Source: Chloroflexota bacterium
Lineage (GTDB): Bacteria > Chloroflexota > Limnocylindria > P2-11E
Direction of reading: 5' to 3'
DNA: 40,952 nt
Assembly (NCBI GenBank): GCA_005889275.1
Contig: VBFI01000046.1
Coordinates: 1-40,952, forward strand
Position 1 is the stretch's first letter, and every line of letters begins with the position of its first letter. Below the pieces are notes generated by a model that was not told the DNA's origin, searched no databases, and was given only the letters and a program-made list of their open reading frames with translations. Shown piece after piece: positions 9,236 through 17,567 of this stretch. Both the position numbers and the translations under genes were made by a program.

Positions 9236-9681
9236 TGCGCGAGCACGAAGTGCGCCCGCAGCGCGGCTCCCGCAAGCTGCGGCGCCGGGTTGGTCGCGGC
9301 ACGTCGCAGGGGCAGGGGAAAACCGCGGGTCGAGGGACGAAGGGGCAGCTCGCGCGGACCGGGCCCGGGCTTCCCGGATGGTTCGAGGGTGGCCAGACCC
9401 CGCTGCACATGCGCGTGCCGAAGCTCCGCGGCTTCAAGAACCGCTTCCGCAGGACGTTCGTCGCGGTGAACGTGGCGCAGCTCGGCAACTACGCGGCGGA
9501 CGGCAAGGTCTCGCCTGAAACGCTCGCGGCGAAAGGTCTCGTCGGCAAGGATGCGCGCATCAAGGTCCTGGGCGACGGGGTCATCGGCGAGCGCCTGGAG
9601 GTGCACGCGCATTCGGTATCCGCGACGGCCCGCAAGAAGATCGAGGGGGCGGGCGGCTCCATCGTGATCATCGGGGCCTAA
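9235..9681 (+). CDS. rplO: 50S ribosomal protein L15
   Basis: A 148-residue L15, a late 50S assembly protein. The Gly/Arg-rich N-terminus carries RRVGRGTSQGQGKTAGRGTKG, followed by GWFEGGQTPLHMRVPKLRGF and the C-terminal globular part (HAHSVSATARKKIEGAGGSI). The ATG is one base into the L30 stop. SecY begins 9 bp after its TAA, the canonical order. Confidence 0.97.
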   Translation: MREHEVRPQRGSRKLRRRVGRGTSQGQGKTAGRGTKGQLARTGPGLPGWFEGGQTPLHMRVPKLRGFKNRFRRTFVAVNVAQLGNYAADGKVSPETLAAKGLVGKDARIKVLGDGVIGERLEVHAHSVSATARKKIEGAGGSIVIIGA

Positions 9682-9690
9682 GGACCGCGT

Positions 9691-10974
9691 ATGGGCATGT
9701 TCACCGCGCTCATCGATTCCATGCGCACGCCGGACCTGCGCAACAAGATCCTCTTCACCCTCGGGATGATCGTGGTGTTCCGGTTCCTGGCGCATGTCCC
9801 CCTACCCGGCGTGAACGAGGCGCAGCTTCAGACGCTCCTGCAGAACAACCAGCTGCTGAACCTGCTCGACCTCTTCTCGGGCGGCGGGCTCGCGCGGTTC
9901 TCGATCGTCGCCCTCGGCGTGAACCCCTACATCAACGCGTCGATCATCATGACGCTCCTCAACCAGACGATCCCCGCGCTCGAGCGCCTCTCCAAAGAGG
10001 GCGAGTACGGGCGCAACCGCATCAACCAGTACACGCGGGTGCTCACCGTGCCGCTCGCGCTCCTTCAGGGCATCGGTGTCGCCGTCTTCATGCAGCGCCA
10101 GGGCGTCCTGAACGCGTTCGGCCCCTCCGACATCGGGCTCACGCTTTCGATCCTCGCCTCGCTGACCGCGGGAACGATCATCCTCATGTGGCTTGGCGAG
10201 CTCATCAGCGAGCGCGGCATCGGAAACGGGATCAGCTTCATCATCTTCGCGGGCATCGTCGGACGGTTGCCGAACACCGTGCAGCAGACCCTGGAGGTGC
10301 AGCAGAACGTCATCGCGCTCGGCGCGATCGCGGTCATCGCGGTGCTCGTGATCGCGGCGATCATCTTCATCCAGGAGGGTCAGCGCCGCGTCCCGGTGCA
10401 GTACGCCAAGCGGGTACGCGGTACGCGGATGTACTCAGGGGGAAGCACGTTCATCCCGCTCCGGGTCAACAGCGCGGGGGTCATCCCGATCATCTTCGCG
10501 ATCTCGATCCTGCTGCTGCCGAGCCAGGTGGCGCAGTACTTCACGACGAGCGAGACGGAGTGGATCCGCAATCTCTCGACGGGGATCGTGCAGTTCTTCC
10601 AGAACCCGATCTTCTACAACAGCATCTACTTCCTGCTCGTCGTCGCGTTCACCTTCTTCTACACGGCGTTCACGTTCGTCCCCAACGACGTGGCCGACAA
10701 CATCAAGCGGTACGGCGGCTTCATCCCGGGGATCCGCCCGGGTCGCCCGACCGCCGAGTTCCTGGGCAAGGTCGTCACCCGCATCACCATCGCCGGCGCG
10801 CTCTTCCTCGGGATCGTCGCCGTGATGCCGACGCTCATCGGTGACATCACCCAGGTGCAGACCCTACGGCTCGGCGGGACGAGCATCCTCATCGTCGTCG
10901 GCGTGGTCGTCGAGACGATGAAGCAGCTCGAGGCGCAGCTCCTGCAACGCTCATACGAAGGGTTCATCCGGTGA
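9691..10974 (+). CDS. secY: Preprotein translocase channel subunit SecY
   Basis: A 427-residue integral membrane protein with the ten hydrophobic segments expected for SecY, the protein-conducting channel that works with SecE, SecG and SecA. Landmarks are TM1 near residues 18-34 (ILFTLGMIVVFRFLAHVPLP), a plug/TM2 region around LARFSIVALGVNPYINASII, the GERGIGNGIS-type loop (ISERGIGNGISF) and the C5 loop with GFIPGIRPGRPT needed for SecA action. AGGA lies 6-7 nt before the ATG. The stop overlaps the adk GTG (GTGA). Confidence 0.97.
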   Translation: MGMFTALIDSMRTPDLRNKILFTLGMIVVFRFLAHVPLPGVNEAQLQTLLQNNQLLNLLDLFSGGGLARFSIVALGVNPYINASIIMTLLNQTIPALERLSKEGEYGRNRINQYTRVLTVPLALLQGIGVAVFMQRQGVLNAFGPSDIGLTLSILASLTAGTIILMWLGELISERGIGNGISFIIFAGIVGRLPNTVQQTLEVQQNVIALGAIAVIAVLVIAAIIFIQEGQRRVPVQYAKRVRGTRMYSGGSTFIPLRVNSAGVIPIIFAISILLLPSQVAQYFTTSETEWIRNLSTGIVQFFQNPIFYNSIYFLLVVAFTFFYTAFTFVPNDVADNIKRYGGFIPGIRPGRPTAEFLGKVVTRITIAGALFLGIVAVMPTLIGDITQVQTLRLGGTSILIVVGVVVETMKQLEAQLLQRSYEGFIR

Positions 10975-11600
10975 TCTCGCCCGGTGATATGACGAGCGAT
11001 CAGCAGACCCCTGTGGATCTTGCGAGCGGCGACCTCGTCTTCGTCGGCCCGCCCGGGGTCGGCAAGGGCACGCAGGCGAAGGCGCTCGTCCAGGAGAACG
11101 GCTGGGTGCACCTCTCCACCGGTGACATCTTCCGGGACCACGCGCGGCGCCGGACCGAGCTCGGCCGGCTGGCCAAGGCGTTCCTCGATCGAGGCGAGTA
11201 CGTGCCCGACGAGATCACCGTGGATATGGTCCGCGAGCGGCTTCGCGAGATCCCGCGAAACACGCGCGTCGTGTTCGACGGCTTCCCGCGGACCGTGGCG
11301 CAGGCGGACGCGCTCGACCGGCTCCTCGCCGAGTTCGGACGCCACGTCGGGGCGATCATCCTGCTCGAGGCTCCACGCGAGGAGCTTCTCGCGCGGCTCT
11401 CGGGACGGGCCCGCGCCGAGGGCCGGACCGACGACACGCCTGAGGTCATCGCCAAGCGCCTCGCGGTCTACGAGGAGCAGACCCGCCCGGTGGTGTCGCA
11501 CTACGAGCGGCGCGGCCTCGTTCGGCGGGTGAACGGCGTCGGTGCGGTGCCGGACGTGACCGAGCGGCTGCGCGACGCGGCGGACCGGGGGCCGGGATGA
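10971..11600 (+). CDS. adk: Adenylate kinase
   Basis: A 209-residue enzyme interconverting ATP + AMP and 2 ADP. The P-loop is GPPGVGKGTQ near residues 26-35, the AMP-binding region STGDIFRDH, and the DGFPRT signature is at about residues 103-108. The LID is the short type (SGRARAEGRTDDTPEVIAKR) with no zinc cysteines. The GTG at 10971 overlaps the SecY stop; ATG at 10989 is an alternative start that trims six residues from an N-terminus which is already about 20 residues longer than usual. It lies between secY and map as in many bacteria. Confidence 0.94.
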   Translation: MISPGDMTSDQQTPVDLASGDLVFVGPPGVGKGTQAKALVQENGWVHLSTGDIFRDHARRRTELGRLAKAFLDRGEYVPDEITVDMVRERLREIPRNTRVVFDGFPRTVAQADALDRLLAEFGRHVGAIILLEAPREELLARLSGRARAEGRTDDTPEVIAKRLAVYEEQTRPVVSHYERRGLVRRVNGVGAVPDVTERLRDAADRGPG

Positions 11601-12382
11601 TCACTCTGAAGACACCGGCGCAGATCGCGAAGATGCGCGAGGCGGGCCGCGTCGTCGCGGCGATGCTCGAGGCGTGTCGCGCGGTGGCGCGGCCCGGCGT
11701 GACCACAGCCGAGCTCGACCGGGTCGCCGCCGAGGTGCTCCGCAAAGCCGGGGCGACGAGCTCCTTCTTGGGCTACAGCGTTCCGCCGTACCCGGCGACG
11801 ATCTGCACATCGGTCAACCACGAAATCGTCCACGGGATCCCGTCGCCCAAACGAAAGCTCCGCGAGGGCGACATCGTCGGCATCGACGCGGGCGCCATCG
11901 TCGACGGTTGGCACGCGGACGCGGCCATCACCCTGCCGATCGGGAGGGTCTCCCCTGAGGCGGAGCGGCTGCTCCGGATCACCGCCGAGGCGCTCCGGGT
12001 GGGGATCGCCAGGGCGCAGGTCGGCGCGCGGATCGGCGACATCGGGACCGCCGTCGAGGAATTCGTCCGCAGCCAGGGCTTCAGCGTCGTGCAGAACTAT
12101 GTCGGCCATGGCATCGGGCGCGCGATGCACGAGGACCCGCAGGTGCCGAACTACCGCCCGACCAGGGGCCAGCCCAACCCGCCCATCAGCGAAGGCCTCT
12201 GCATCGCCATCGAGCCGATGGTGAACATCGGCGGACCGGAGACCCGCACCCTCGCGGACCGCTGGACCGTCGTCACGGCCGACCAGAGCCTCTCCGCCCA
12301 CTTCGAGCACACGCTCGCCTGCACGGCGGGCGGACCGGTCGTGCTGACCGCCCGTGGCGAGGGCGCGGCGGTCGCCGCATGA
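11597..12382 (+). CDS. map: Methionine aminopeptidase, type I
   Basis: A 261-residue metallopeptidase that removes the initiator methionine from new proteins. The five metal ligands of the pita-bread fold are visible in DAGAIVDGWHADAA (two Asp), GHGIGRAMHEDP (His), IAIEPM (Glu) and HFEHTLA (Glu). It lacks an N-terminal SH3 or zinc domain, so it is the type Ia form. The ATG overlaps the adk TGA (ATGA). An 84-bp gap to infA follows, one of the larger gaps in the ribosomal cluster. Confidence 0.97.
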   Translation: MITLKTPAQIAKMREAGRVVAAMLEACRAVARPGVTTAELDRVAAEVLRKAGATSSFLGYSVPPYPATICTSVNHEIVHGIPSPKRKLREGDIVGIDAGAIVDGWHADAAITLPIGRVSPEAERLLRITAEALRVGIARAQVGARIGDIGTAVEEFVRSQGFSVVQNYVGHGIGRAMHEDPQVPNYRPTRGQPNPPISEGLCIAIEPMVNIGGPETRTLADRWTVVTADQSLSAHFEHTLACTAGGPVVLTARGEGAAVAA

Positions 12383-12388
12383 AGGCTG

Positions 12389-12418
12389 TTGCCCCCAACT
12401 GCCCGGTCTTGGTACACT
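12389..12418 (+). promoter_or_regulatory. Candidate sigma-70-type promoter before infA
   Basis: In the 84-bp map-infA gap, TTGCCC (12389-12394) and TACACT (12413-12418) are separated by 18 bp, a reasonable -35/-10 pair. It would give a transcript starting near 12425 with a leader of about 40 nt before infA. This is the most AT-rich patch of the surrounding kilobases. It would let infA-rpmJ-rpsM-rpsK-rpsD-rpoA-rplQ be transcribed in addition to read-through from upstream. No experimental support is available here. Confidence 0.4.
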
Positions 12419-12466
12419 TTTACCTCCCGTGGGCCAGTGCCGCGGGTCAGCCTGTGTCTGGAGAAG

Positions 12467-12700
12467 ATGGCCAGTAAGCCGAGCAACAAGGAAGTCATCG
12501 AAGTGGAAGGGACCGTTTCCGAGGCCCTTCCGAACGCGATGTTCAAGGTGGAGCTCCAGAACGGCCACTCGGTGCTTGCGCACATCAGCGGCAAGATGCG
12601 GATGAACTTCATCCGTGTCGTGCCCGGCGACAAGGTCCTCGTCGAGCTGTCGCCGTACGACTTGAAACGAGGACGGATAACCAGGCGAGTGAGGTATTAG
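12467..12700 (+). CDS. infA: Translation initiation factor IF-1
   Basis: A 77-residue S1/OB-fold protein that occupies the 30S A site during initiation. The family motifs [39 protein letters not shown] and [14 protein letters not shown] are all present. ATG at 12467 gives the usual length; an in-frame ATG at 12389 would overlap the putative promoter and adds no homologous residues. A GGAGAAG sequence lies directly before the ATG. Confidence 0.97.
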   Translation: MASKPSNKEVIEVEGTVSEALPNAMFKVELQNGHSVLAHISGKMRMNFIRVVPGDKVLVELSPYDLKRGRITRRVRY

Positions 12701-12703
12701 GCG

Positions 12704-12817
12704 TTGAAGGTCCGCGCGTCAGTCAAGAAGCGCTGCGATAAGTGCAAGATCATCCGGCGGGAGCGGCAGATCCTCGTGATCTGCTCCGAGCCGAAGCACA
12801 AGCAGCGGCAGGGATAA
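12704..12817 (+). CDS. rpmJ: 50S ribosomal protein L36, zinc-binding type
   Basis: A 37-residue protein read from TTG at 12704. The N-terminus [18 protein letters not shown] and the end KHKQRQG are those of L36. The zinc ligands are Cys11, Cys14, Cys27 and His32, so this is the C+ form. It fits the fixed infA-rpmJ-rpsM order, starting 3 bp after infA. GAGG lies about 9 nt upstream of the TTG. It is short enough to be missed by length-filtered gene calling. Confidence 0.95.
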   Translation: MKVRASVKKRCDKCKIIRRERQILVICSEPKHKQRQG

Positions 12818-12824
12818 AAGGAAC

Positions 12825-13208
12825 ATGGCTCGGATCGCAGGTGTCGACATCCCGCGCGAGAAGCGCGTCGACGTCTCGCTGCGCTACATCTTCGGCATCG
12901 GTGCGTCGGCTGCGCGCGAGGTGCTCGAGCAGGCGCGCGTGGACGCGGGCACGCGGGTCCGCGACCTCACCGAGCCTCAGGTCGCGAAGATCCGAGAGGT
13001 CATCGACCGCGGCTTCACGGTCGAGGGTGATCTCCGCCGCGAGATCGCGCTGAACATCAAGCGGCTTCAGGAGATCGGCAGCTACCGCGGTCTTCGCCAC
13101 CGGCGGAACCTGCCTGTCCGCGGCCAGCGCACGCGCACGAACGCGCGCACGCGTCGCGGCACCCGCAAGACGGTGGCCGGAAGGAAGAAGGCGGTGGCAA
13201 AGACCTAG
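12825..13208 (+). CDS. rpsM: 30S ribosomal protein S13
   Basis: A 127-residue S13, which forms intersubunit bridges at the head and touches P-site tRNA with its basic tail. Recognised by [25 protein letters not shown], the middle [20 protein letters not shown] and the basic NARTRRG stretch. AAGGA lies 3-7 nt before the ATG. The TAG overlaps the S11 GTG. Confidence 0.97.
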   Translation: MARIAGVDIPREKRVDVSLRYIFGIGASAAREVLEQARVDAGTRVRDLTEPQVAKIREVIDRGFTVEGDLRREIALNIKRLQEIGSYRGLRHRRNLPVRGQRTRTNARTRRGTRKTVAGRKKAVAKT

Positions 13209-13705
13209 TGGCAGAGCCGAAGCAGGAGAAGCAGGAGAAGGACAAGCCGGCGCGGCCAGCACGTGGCGAGGCGCCGGCGAAGCAAGCGGAGAAGCCCGAA
13301 GGCGAGGCGCAGGCCGCGGAGCCGAAGGCCGCGCCGCGCCGGCGCCGCGAGAAGCGCGTGGTCCCGCGTGGAGCCGCGCACGTCAAGGCGTCGTTCAACA
13401 ACACGATCATCTCGCTCAGCGACCCGGCCGGGAACGTGATCGCATGGTCGTCCGCGGGCGCTGCCGGCTGGAAGGGCTCCCGCAAGAGCACGCCGTATGC
13501 GGCCCAGGTGGCCGCCGAGAATGCCGCGCGCAAGGCGCTCGACCTCGGCCTCAAGACCGTCGAGGTCTTCGTCCGCGGCCCCGGCGCGGGGCGCGAGGCG
13601 GCGATCCGTGCGCTCGAGGCGACCGGCCTCGAGGTCACCGCGATCACCGACGTCACGCCGATCCCGCACAACGGCTGTCGGCCCCCGAAGCGGAGGCGCG
13701 TCTAA
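13208..13705 (+). CDS. rpsK: 30S ribosomal protein S11 with long charged N-terminal extension
   Basis: S11 lies on the 30S platform near the Shine-Dalgarno cleft. The core begins about residue 50 ([22 protein letters not shown]) and ends with the canonical [18 protein letters not shown]. In front are some 45 residues of Lys/Glu/Ala/Pro repeats, giving 165 residues against about 130. The GTG at 13208 couples to the S13 stop. No GTG or ATG lies at the start of the core, so the extension cannot be explained as a mis-set start. Confidence 0.95.
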   Translation: MAEPKQEKQEKDKPARPARGEAPAKQAEKPEGEAQAAEPKAAPRRRREKRVVPRGAAHVKASFNNTIISLSDPAGNVIAWSSAGAAGWKGSRKSTPYAAQVAAENAARKALDLGLKTVEVFVRGPGAGREAAIRALEATGLEVTAITDVTPIPHNGCRPPKRRRV

Positions 13706-14328
13706 TGGCCCGCTACACCGGACCCGTCTGCCGCATCTGCCGCCGCGAGGGGATGAAGCTCTTCCTCAAGGGAGAGAAGTGCTTCACCAAGTGCACGTTC
13801 GAGAAGCGCTCGTCGCCTCCGGGAATGCATCAGCAGCGCCGCCGCAAGGTGTCCGACTTCGCGCTGCAGCTGCGCGAGAAGCAGAAGGCGCGTCGCATGT
13901 ACGGCGTCCTCGAGCGCCAGATGAAGAACACCTTCGATCGGGCGGCCGAGGTCACCGGCGCGACGGGCGAGACGCTGCTCATCAACCTCGAGTCACGTCT
14001 GGACAACGCCGTCTACCGCGCGGGGTTCGCGAAGTCCCGCGCGCAGGCGCGCCAGCTCGTGAATCACGGTCACATCACGCTGAACGGCCGGGTCTCTTCG
14101 ATCCCCAGCCACGAAGTGAAAGCGAGTGACGAGATCGCGGTCAAGGAATCGAGCCGTGCCTCGAACTACTTCAAAGAGGTCGCAGGGTGGGCGAAGACGC
14201 AGACGCGCCCCGGCTGGCTTGAGGTGGACCCGGACGCGTACACCGCGCGGGTCCTCGCGAAGCCGACCCGCGACCAGATCGAAGCGCAAGTCAACACCCA
14301 GCTCATCGTCGAGCATTACTCGCGCTAG
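13705..14328 (+). CDS. rpsD: 30S ribosomal protein S4, four-cysteine type
   Basis: A 207-residue S4, a primary 16S binder and part of the mRNA entry site. The N-terminal region has two Cys pairs (CRIC near residues 9-12, CFTKC near 26-30) that bind zinc in C+ S4 proteins. The S4 RNA-binding domain is around ESRLDNAVYRAGFAKSRAQAR, and the protein ends VNTQLIVEHYSR. ATG at 13705 overlaps the S11 TAA. It lies before rpoA as usual. Confidence 0.97.
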   Translation: MARYTGPVCRICRREGMKLFLKGEKCFTKCTFEKRSSPPGMHQQRRRKVSDFALQLREKQKARRMYGVLERQMKNTFDRAAEVTGATGETLLINLESRLDNAVYRAGFAKSRAQARQLVNHGHITLNGRVSSIPSHEVKASDEIAVKESSRASNYFKEVAGWAKTQTRPGWLEVDPDAYTARVLAKPTRDQIEAQVNTQLIVEHYSR

Positions 14329-14355
14329 CCCCGCGCAGGAAGGAAGAGCGAATCC

Positions 14356-15378
14356 ATGACCCTTGTTGAGCTTGAGTACCCCAAGATCGAACGTCTCGAT
14401 GGCGACGACCGCTACGCGAGGTTCGCGTGCGAGCCTCTGCCGCCGGGATACGGCACCACCCTCGGGAACTCCCTCCGTCGCGTTCTCCTGAGCTCGCTCC
14501 CGGGAGCGGCCATCACCGCGGCCCGCGTGCGCGGTGTCGCGCACGAGTTCTCCACGATCCCGGGCGTGAAGGAGGACGTCGTGCAGATCGTCCTCAATCT
14601 GAAGCAGATCCGCCTTCGCTCGTTCGCGAGCGAGCCGGTGACGCTCACCCTCGAGAAGAGCGGGCCAGGAGACGCAACCGCTGGCGACATCGTCACCACG
14701 AGCGAGATCGAGATCGTGAACCCCGAGGCGCACATCGCCACGCTCGAGCCCGAGGCGTCGCTCTGGCTCGAGCTCACCGTCGAGACCGGCCGCGGGTTCC
14801 ACTCGGCGGACCGCAGGGAGGGCCTACCGATCGGCGTCATCCCCATCGACGCGCTCTACAGCCCCGTCCGCAAGGTGAACTTCAGCGTCGAGAGCACGCG
14901 CGTCGGTCAGGTCACGAACTACGACCGCCTCGTGCTCGAGGTCTGGACCGACGGAACGACGACGCCGGACGACGCCGTCGCCCAGGGATCGCAGATCCTC
15001 GTGCAGCAGTTCTCGCTGTTCGCGGGCCTGACGCGCTCGCAGGCGGCGCTCACCCAGCCCGAGCGCACGAACGGCTCCTCGCTGCCGTCGGCGATCGCCG
15101 ACATGCCGATCGAGGACCTCGATCTGCCGCAGCGCGCGTTCAACTCGCTCAAGCGGCACGGCATCACCAAGGTCGGGCAGCTCCTGCAGACGCCGGACGA
15201 CGAGCTCCTGCGCATGCGCAACTTCGGCAAGAAGTCGCTCGACGAGATCAAGGAGCGCCTCGCCGCGCGCGGGCTCATCGAGCCCCCGGTCCGTGACGAA
15301 ACGGTCGGTGAGGAAGAGACCCTCGGCGAGGAGACTCCGGCGGAAGAGCCGGCGGTCGGCGAGCCCGAGGACAGCTAG
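14356..15378 (+). CDS. rpoA: DNA-directed RNA polymerase alpha subunit
   Basis: A 340-residue alpha subunit. The N-terminal dimerisation domain (about 1-230) contains LPPGYGTTLGNSLRRVLLSSLPG, the contact site for beta. A linker of about 20 residues follows, then the C-terminal DNA/activator-binding domain near 250-310 with two helix-hairpin-helix units (KRHGITKVGQLL, RNFGKKSLDEIKERL). It ends in an acidic tail of about 30 residues rich in Glu and Pro, longer than in most bacteria. GGAAGGAAGAG lies upstream of the ATG. Confidence 0.97.
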   Translation: MTLVELEYPKIERLDGDDRYARFACEPLPPGYGTTLGNSLRRVLLSSLPGAAITAARVRGVAHEFSTIPGVKEDVVQIVLNLKQIRLRSFASEPVTLTLEKSGPGDATAGDIVTTSEIEIVNPEAHIATLEPEASLWLELTVETGRGFHSADRREGLPIGVIPIDALYSPVRKVNFSVESTRVGQVTNYDRLVLEVWTDGTTTPDDAVAQGSQILVQQFSLFAGLTRSQAALTQPERTNGSSLPSAIADMPIEDLDLPQRAFNSLKRHGITKVGQLLQTPDDELLRMRNFGKKSLDEIKERLAARGLIEPPVRDETVGEEETLGEETPAEEPAVGEPEDS

Positions 15379-15382
15379 CGCG

Positions 15383-15922
15383 ATGCCGCATCAGGTCCAC
15401 GAGCGCAAGTTCGGCCGGCTCCGCGGTCACCGCCGGTCGATGCTGCGGAACCTTTCGCTCTCCATCCTCCGCTACGAACGCGTGAAGACGACCGAGGCGA
15501 AGGCGAAAGAGGTCCGTGTCTTCGTGGACCGGATGATCAACCTCGGCAAGGACGGATCGCTCGACGCAAGGCGCCGCGCGCTCGCATGGCTGCCCGAACC
15601 GGTCATCGTCGAGAAAGTGTTCACCGACCTCGCCGCACGGTGGCCCGATCGCAACTTCGGCTACGCGCGGATCACCCGGATCGCGAGGCGCGTGGGCGAC
15701 GCGGCCCCGCAGATGATCATCGAGCTCATGCCCGGCGCCGAGCGTCCCGAGGACGCGGCCAAAGCGGCCGCGGCGGCGACCGAGCAGAAGCCACGGCGGC
15801 GGCTTTCCCTCCCGCGCCGCGGCGCCAAGAAGGAAGAGCCGAAGGCCGAGGCGCCGAAGAAGGCCGGCGCGGCGAAGCGGACGACGACGAAGAAGAAGAC
15901 GGCGAAGGGAGCAGCGACCTAA
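15383..15922 (+). CDS. rplQ: 50S ribosomal protein L17 with basic C-terminal tail
   Basis: L17 lies by the peptide tunnel exit. The core (residues 1 to about 120) has MPHQVHERKFGRLRGHRRSMLRNL, ERVKTTEAKAKEVR and the end RVGDAAPQMIIELM. Another 55-60 residues of Ala/Lys/Arg-rich sequence follow, giving 179 residues against 115-125. The ATG at 15383 is 4 bp after rpoA; an in-frame ATG at 15293 lies inside rpoA and is rejected. Its TAA forms TAACG with the start of truA. Confidence 0.94.
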   Translation: MPHQVHERKFGRLRGHRRSMLRNLSLSILRYERVKTTEAKAKEVRVFVDRMINLGKDGSLDARRRALAWLPEPVIVEKVFTDLAARWPDRNFGYARITRIARRVGDAAPQMIIELMPGAERPEDAAKAAAAATEQKPRRRLSLPRRGAKKEEPKAEAPKKAGAAKRTTTKKKTAKGAAT

Positions 15923-16686
15923 CGCACTGGAAAGCCCGTCTGGCGTACGACGGGACCCGCTACCACGGGTTCCAGGTCCAGCCGAACGCGCCGACGGTCC
16001 AGGGAGAGCTCGAGCGGGCGCTCGGGACCATCTGCGCCGAGCCGGTCAGAGTGATCGGAGCCGGCCGGACCGACACCGGCGTCCACGCGAGCGGTCAGGT
16101 CGTGGACTTCCGGACGGCGAGCACGCTCGGCGCGGCCGAGCTGGGGCGGGGGGTCAACGCCCTCCTTCCCGAGGACATCGCGGTCTCGGCGCTCGAGCCG
16201 GCGGAGGAGAGCTTCCACGCGCGGTACTCGGCGACGGGACGGACATATGAATATCGGATCCGGAACGCGGCCGAGCGCGACCCGCTCACGCGTCTGGGCG
16301 AGCTCTGGATCGGAGCGCGCCTCGACGTCGGCGCGATGCGCGCGGCCAGCGCGGTGATCGTGGGCCGGATGGACTTCTCGGCCTTCGCGGCGGGACCGGG
16401 CGGCTTGCGCACGGTGAGACGCGCGGAATGGTGTGCCGACGGCGCGCTGCTCCGCTTCGAGATCACCGCGGACGCGTTCCTTCGAGGGATGGTCCGCGGC
16501 ATCGTGGGCACGCTCCTCTGGGTGGGTCGCGGAACGATCGACGTCGCGGCGTTCGGGCGCATCGCGGCGTCGGGCGATCGCTCGAAGGCGGGTCCGAGCG
16601 CGCCGGCGAACGGCCTGTGCCTCGTCGCGGTCGAGTACGGAACGAGGCGCGAGACGGGCGAAGATCATGACGAGGCGGATGAGTAG
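15922..16686 (+). CDS. truA: tRNA pseudouridine38-40 synthase TruA (apparent ACG start)
   Basis: TruA isomerises uridines 38-40 in tRNA anticodon arms. The protein begins with the family strand [15 protein letters not shown] and has the catalytic aspartate in [11 protein letters not shown] (Asp51 when counted from the ACG), then [16 protein letters not shown] and [14 protein letters not shown]. There is no in-frame ATG, GTG or TTG near this N-terminus; the nearest in-frame ATG is at 15586, deep inside rplQ. ACG at 15922 overlaps the L17 stop as TAACG, the exact analogue of the TAATG junctions elsewhere here, with GGGAG 10 nt upstream. I therefore place the start there (254 residues). A C-to-T sequencing error is the alternative. 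Confidence 0.85.
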   Translation, partial: THWKARLAYDGTRYHGFQVQPNAPTVQGELERALGTICAEPVRVIGAGRTDTGVHASGQVVDFRTASTLGAAELGRGVNALLPEDIAVSALEPAEESFHARYSATGRTYEYRIRNAAERDPLTRLGELWIGARLDVGAMRAASAVIVGRMDFSAFAAGPGGLRTVRRAEWCADGALLRFEITADAFLRGMVRGIVGTLLWVGRGTIDVAAFGRIAASGDRSKAGPSAPANGLCLVAVEYGTRRETGEDHDEADE

Positions 16687-16689
16687 GAA

Positions 16690-17142
16690 ATGATGAAGAC
16701 GTACGCGACGAAGAGCAGCGACATCACGCGGACCTGGCTTGTCGTCGACGCGGACGGCGCGACGCTGGGGCGCCTCGCCACGGAGGTCGCCTCGCTCCTG
16801 CGCGGGAAGCACAAGGCCATGTTCACGCCGCACCTCGACACCGGCGATCCGGTGATCGTCGTGAACGCCGCGAAGATCCGCGTCACGGGGAACAAGCTGC
16901 TCGCGAAGAAATACGTGCGCCACTCGGGATACCCCGGCGGGCTTCGGTCCGAGACGCTCGAAGGTCTGCTCGCGCGCCGACCCGAGGAAGTAGTGCGTCG
17001 CGCCGTCCGCGGAATGCTGCCGCAGAACCGTCTCGGCGAGCAGATGATCCGCAAGCTTCACGTCTATGCCGCGGGCGACCATCCGCATGCCGCGCAGAAG
17101 CCACAACCCCAACGATCGGCGAGCAAGGAGAGCCAAGCATGA
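16690..17142 (+). CDS. rplM: 50S ribosomal protein L13
   Basis: A 150-residue L13, an early 50S assembly protein that binds 23S rRNA. Family landmarks are [53 protein letters not shown] and [21 protein letters not shown]-type sequence with HPHAAQ. Two adjacent ATGs (16690, 16693) are possible, with AGGA just upstream. The C-terminus is about 10 residues longer than usual. The stop overlaps the S9 ATG. Confidence 0.96.
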   Translation: MMKTYATKSSDITRTWLVVDADGATLGRLATEVASLLRGKHKAMFTPHLDTGDPVIVVNAAKIRVTGNKLLAKKYVRHSGYPGGLRSETLEGLLARRPEEVVRRAVRGMLPQNRLGEQMIRKLHVYAAGDHPHAAQKPQPQRSASKESQA

Positions 17143-17534
17143 AAGCCGCTCCGTTCTTTGAGGGAACCGGCCGTCGCAAGACATCCATCGCTCGCGTCCG
17201 GCTCGTCCCGGGCGAGGGAGCTGTCGTCGTGAACGGAAAACCGCTCGACGAGTACTTCGCGCGTGACGGCGCCACCGAGCAGGCCCTTTTGCCCTTCTCC
17301 GTGACGAACACGGCGAGGCGGTTCAACGCCATGATCAAGGTCCAGGGCGGCGGGATCAGCGGGCAGATCGGCGCCATCGCGCACGGGATCTCGCGCGCGC
17401 TTCTGCAGGTCGATCGCGAGCACCTGCCCCTCCTTCGGAAGGCCGGACTCCTCACGCGAGACCCCCGGGCCAAGGAGCGGAAGAAGCCTGGTCTCAAACG
17501 CGCGCGGAAGGCGCCACAGTTCACCAAGCGCTAG
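17139..17534 (+). CDS. rpsI: 30S ribosomal protein S9
   Basis: A 131-residue S9 whose C-terminal tail touches P-site tRNA. Recognised by [21 protein letters not shown], the middle [21 protein letters not shown] and the end [12 protein letters not shown]. It forms a 4-bp overlap (ATGA) with L13, the usual rplM-rpsI pair. It is the last ribosomal protein gene of the cluster. Only 33 bp separate it from the next gene, and no terminator-like hairpin is visible there. Confidence 0.97.
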   Translation: MKAAPFFEGTGRRKTSIARVRLVPGEGAVVVNGKPLDEYFARDGATEQALLPFSVTNTARRFNAMIKVQGGGISGQIGAIAHGISRALLQVDREHLPLLRKAGLLTRDPRAKERKKPGLKRARKAPQFTKR

Positions 17535-17567
17535 CCCAAAGACGCGCGGCGAGCGCAAACTAGGCCC

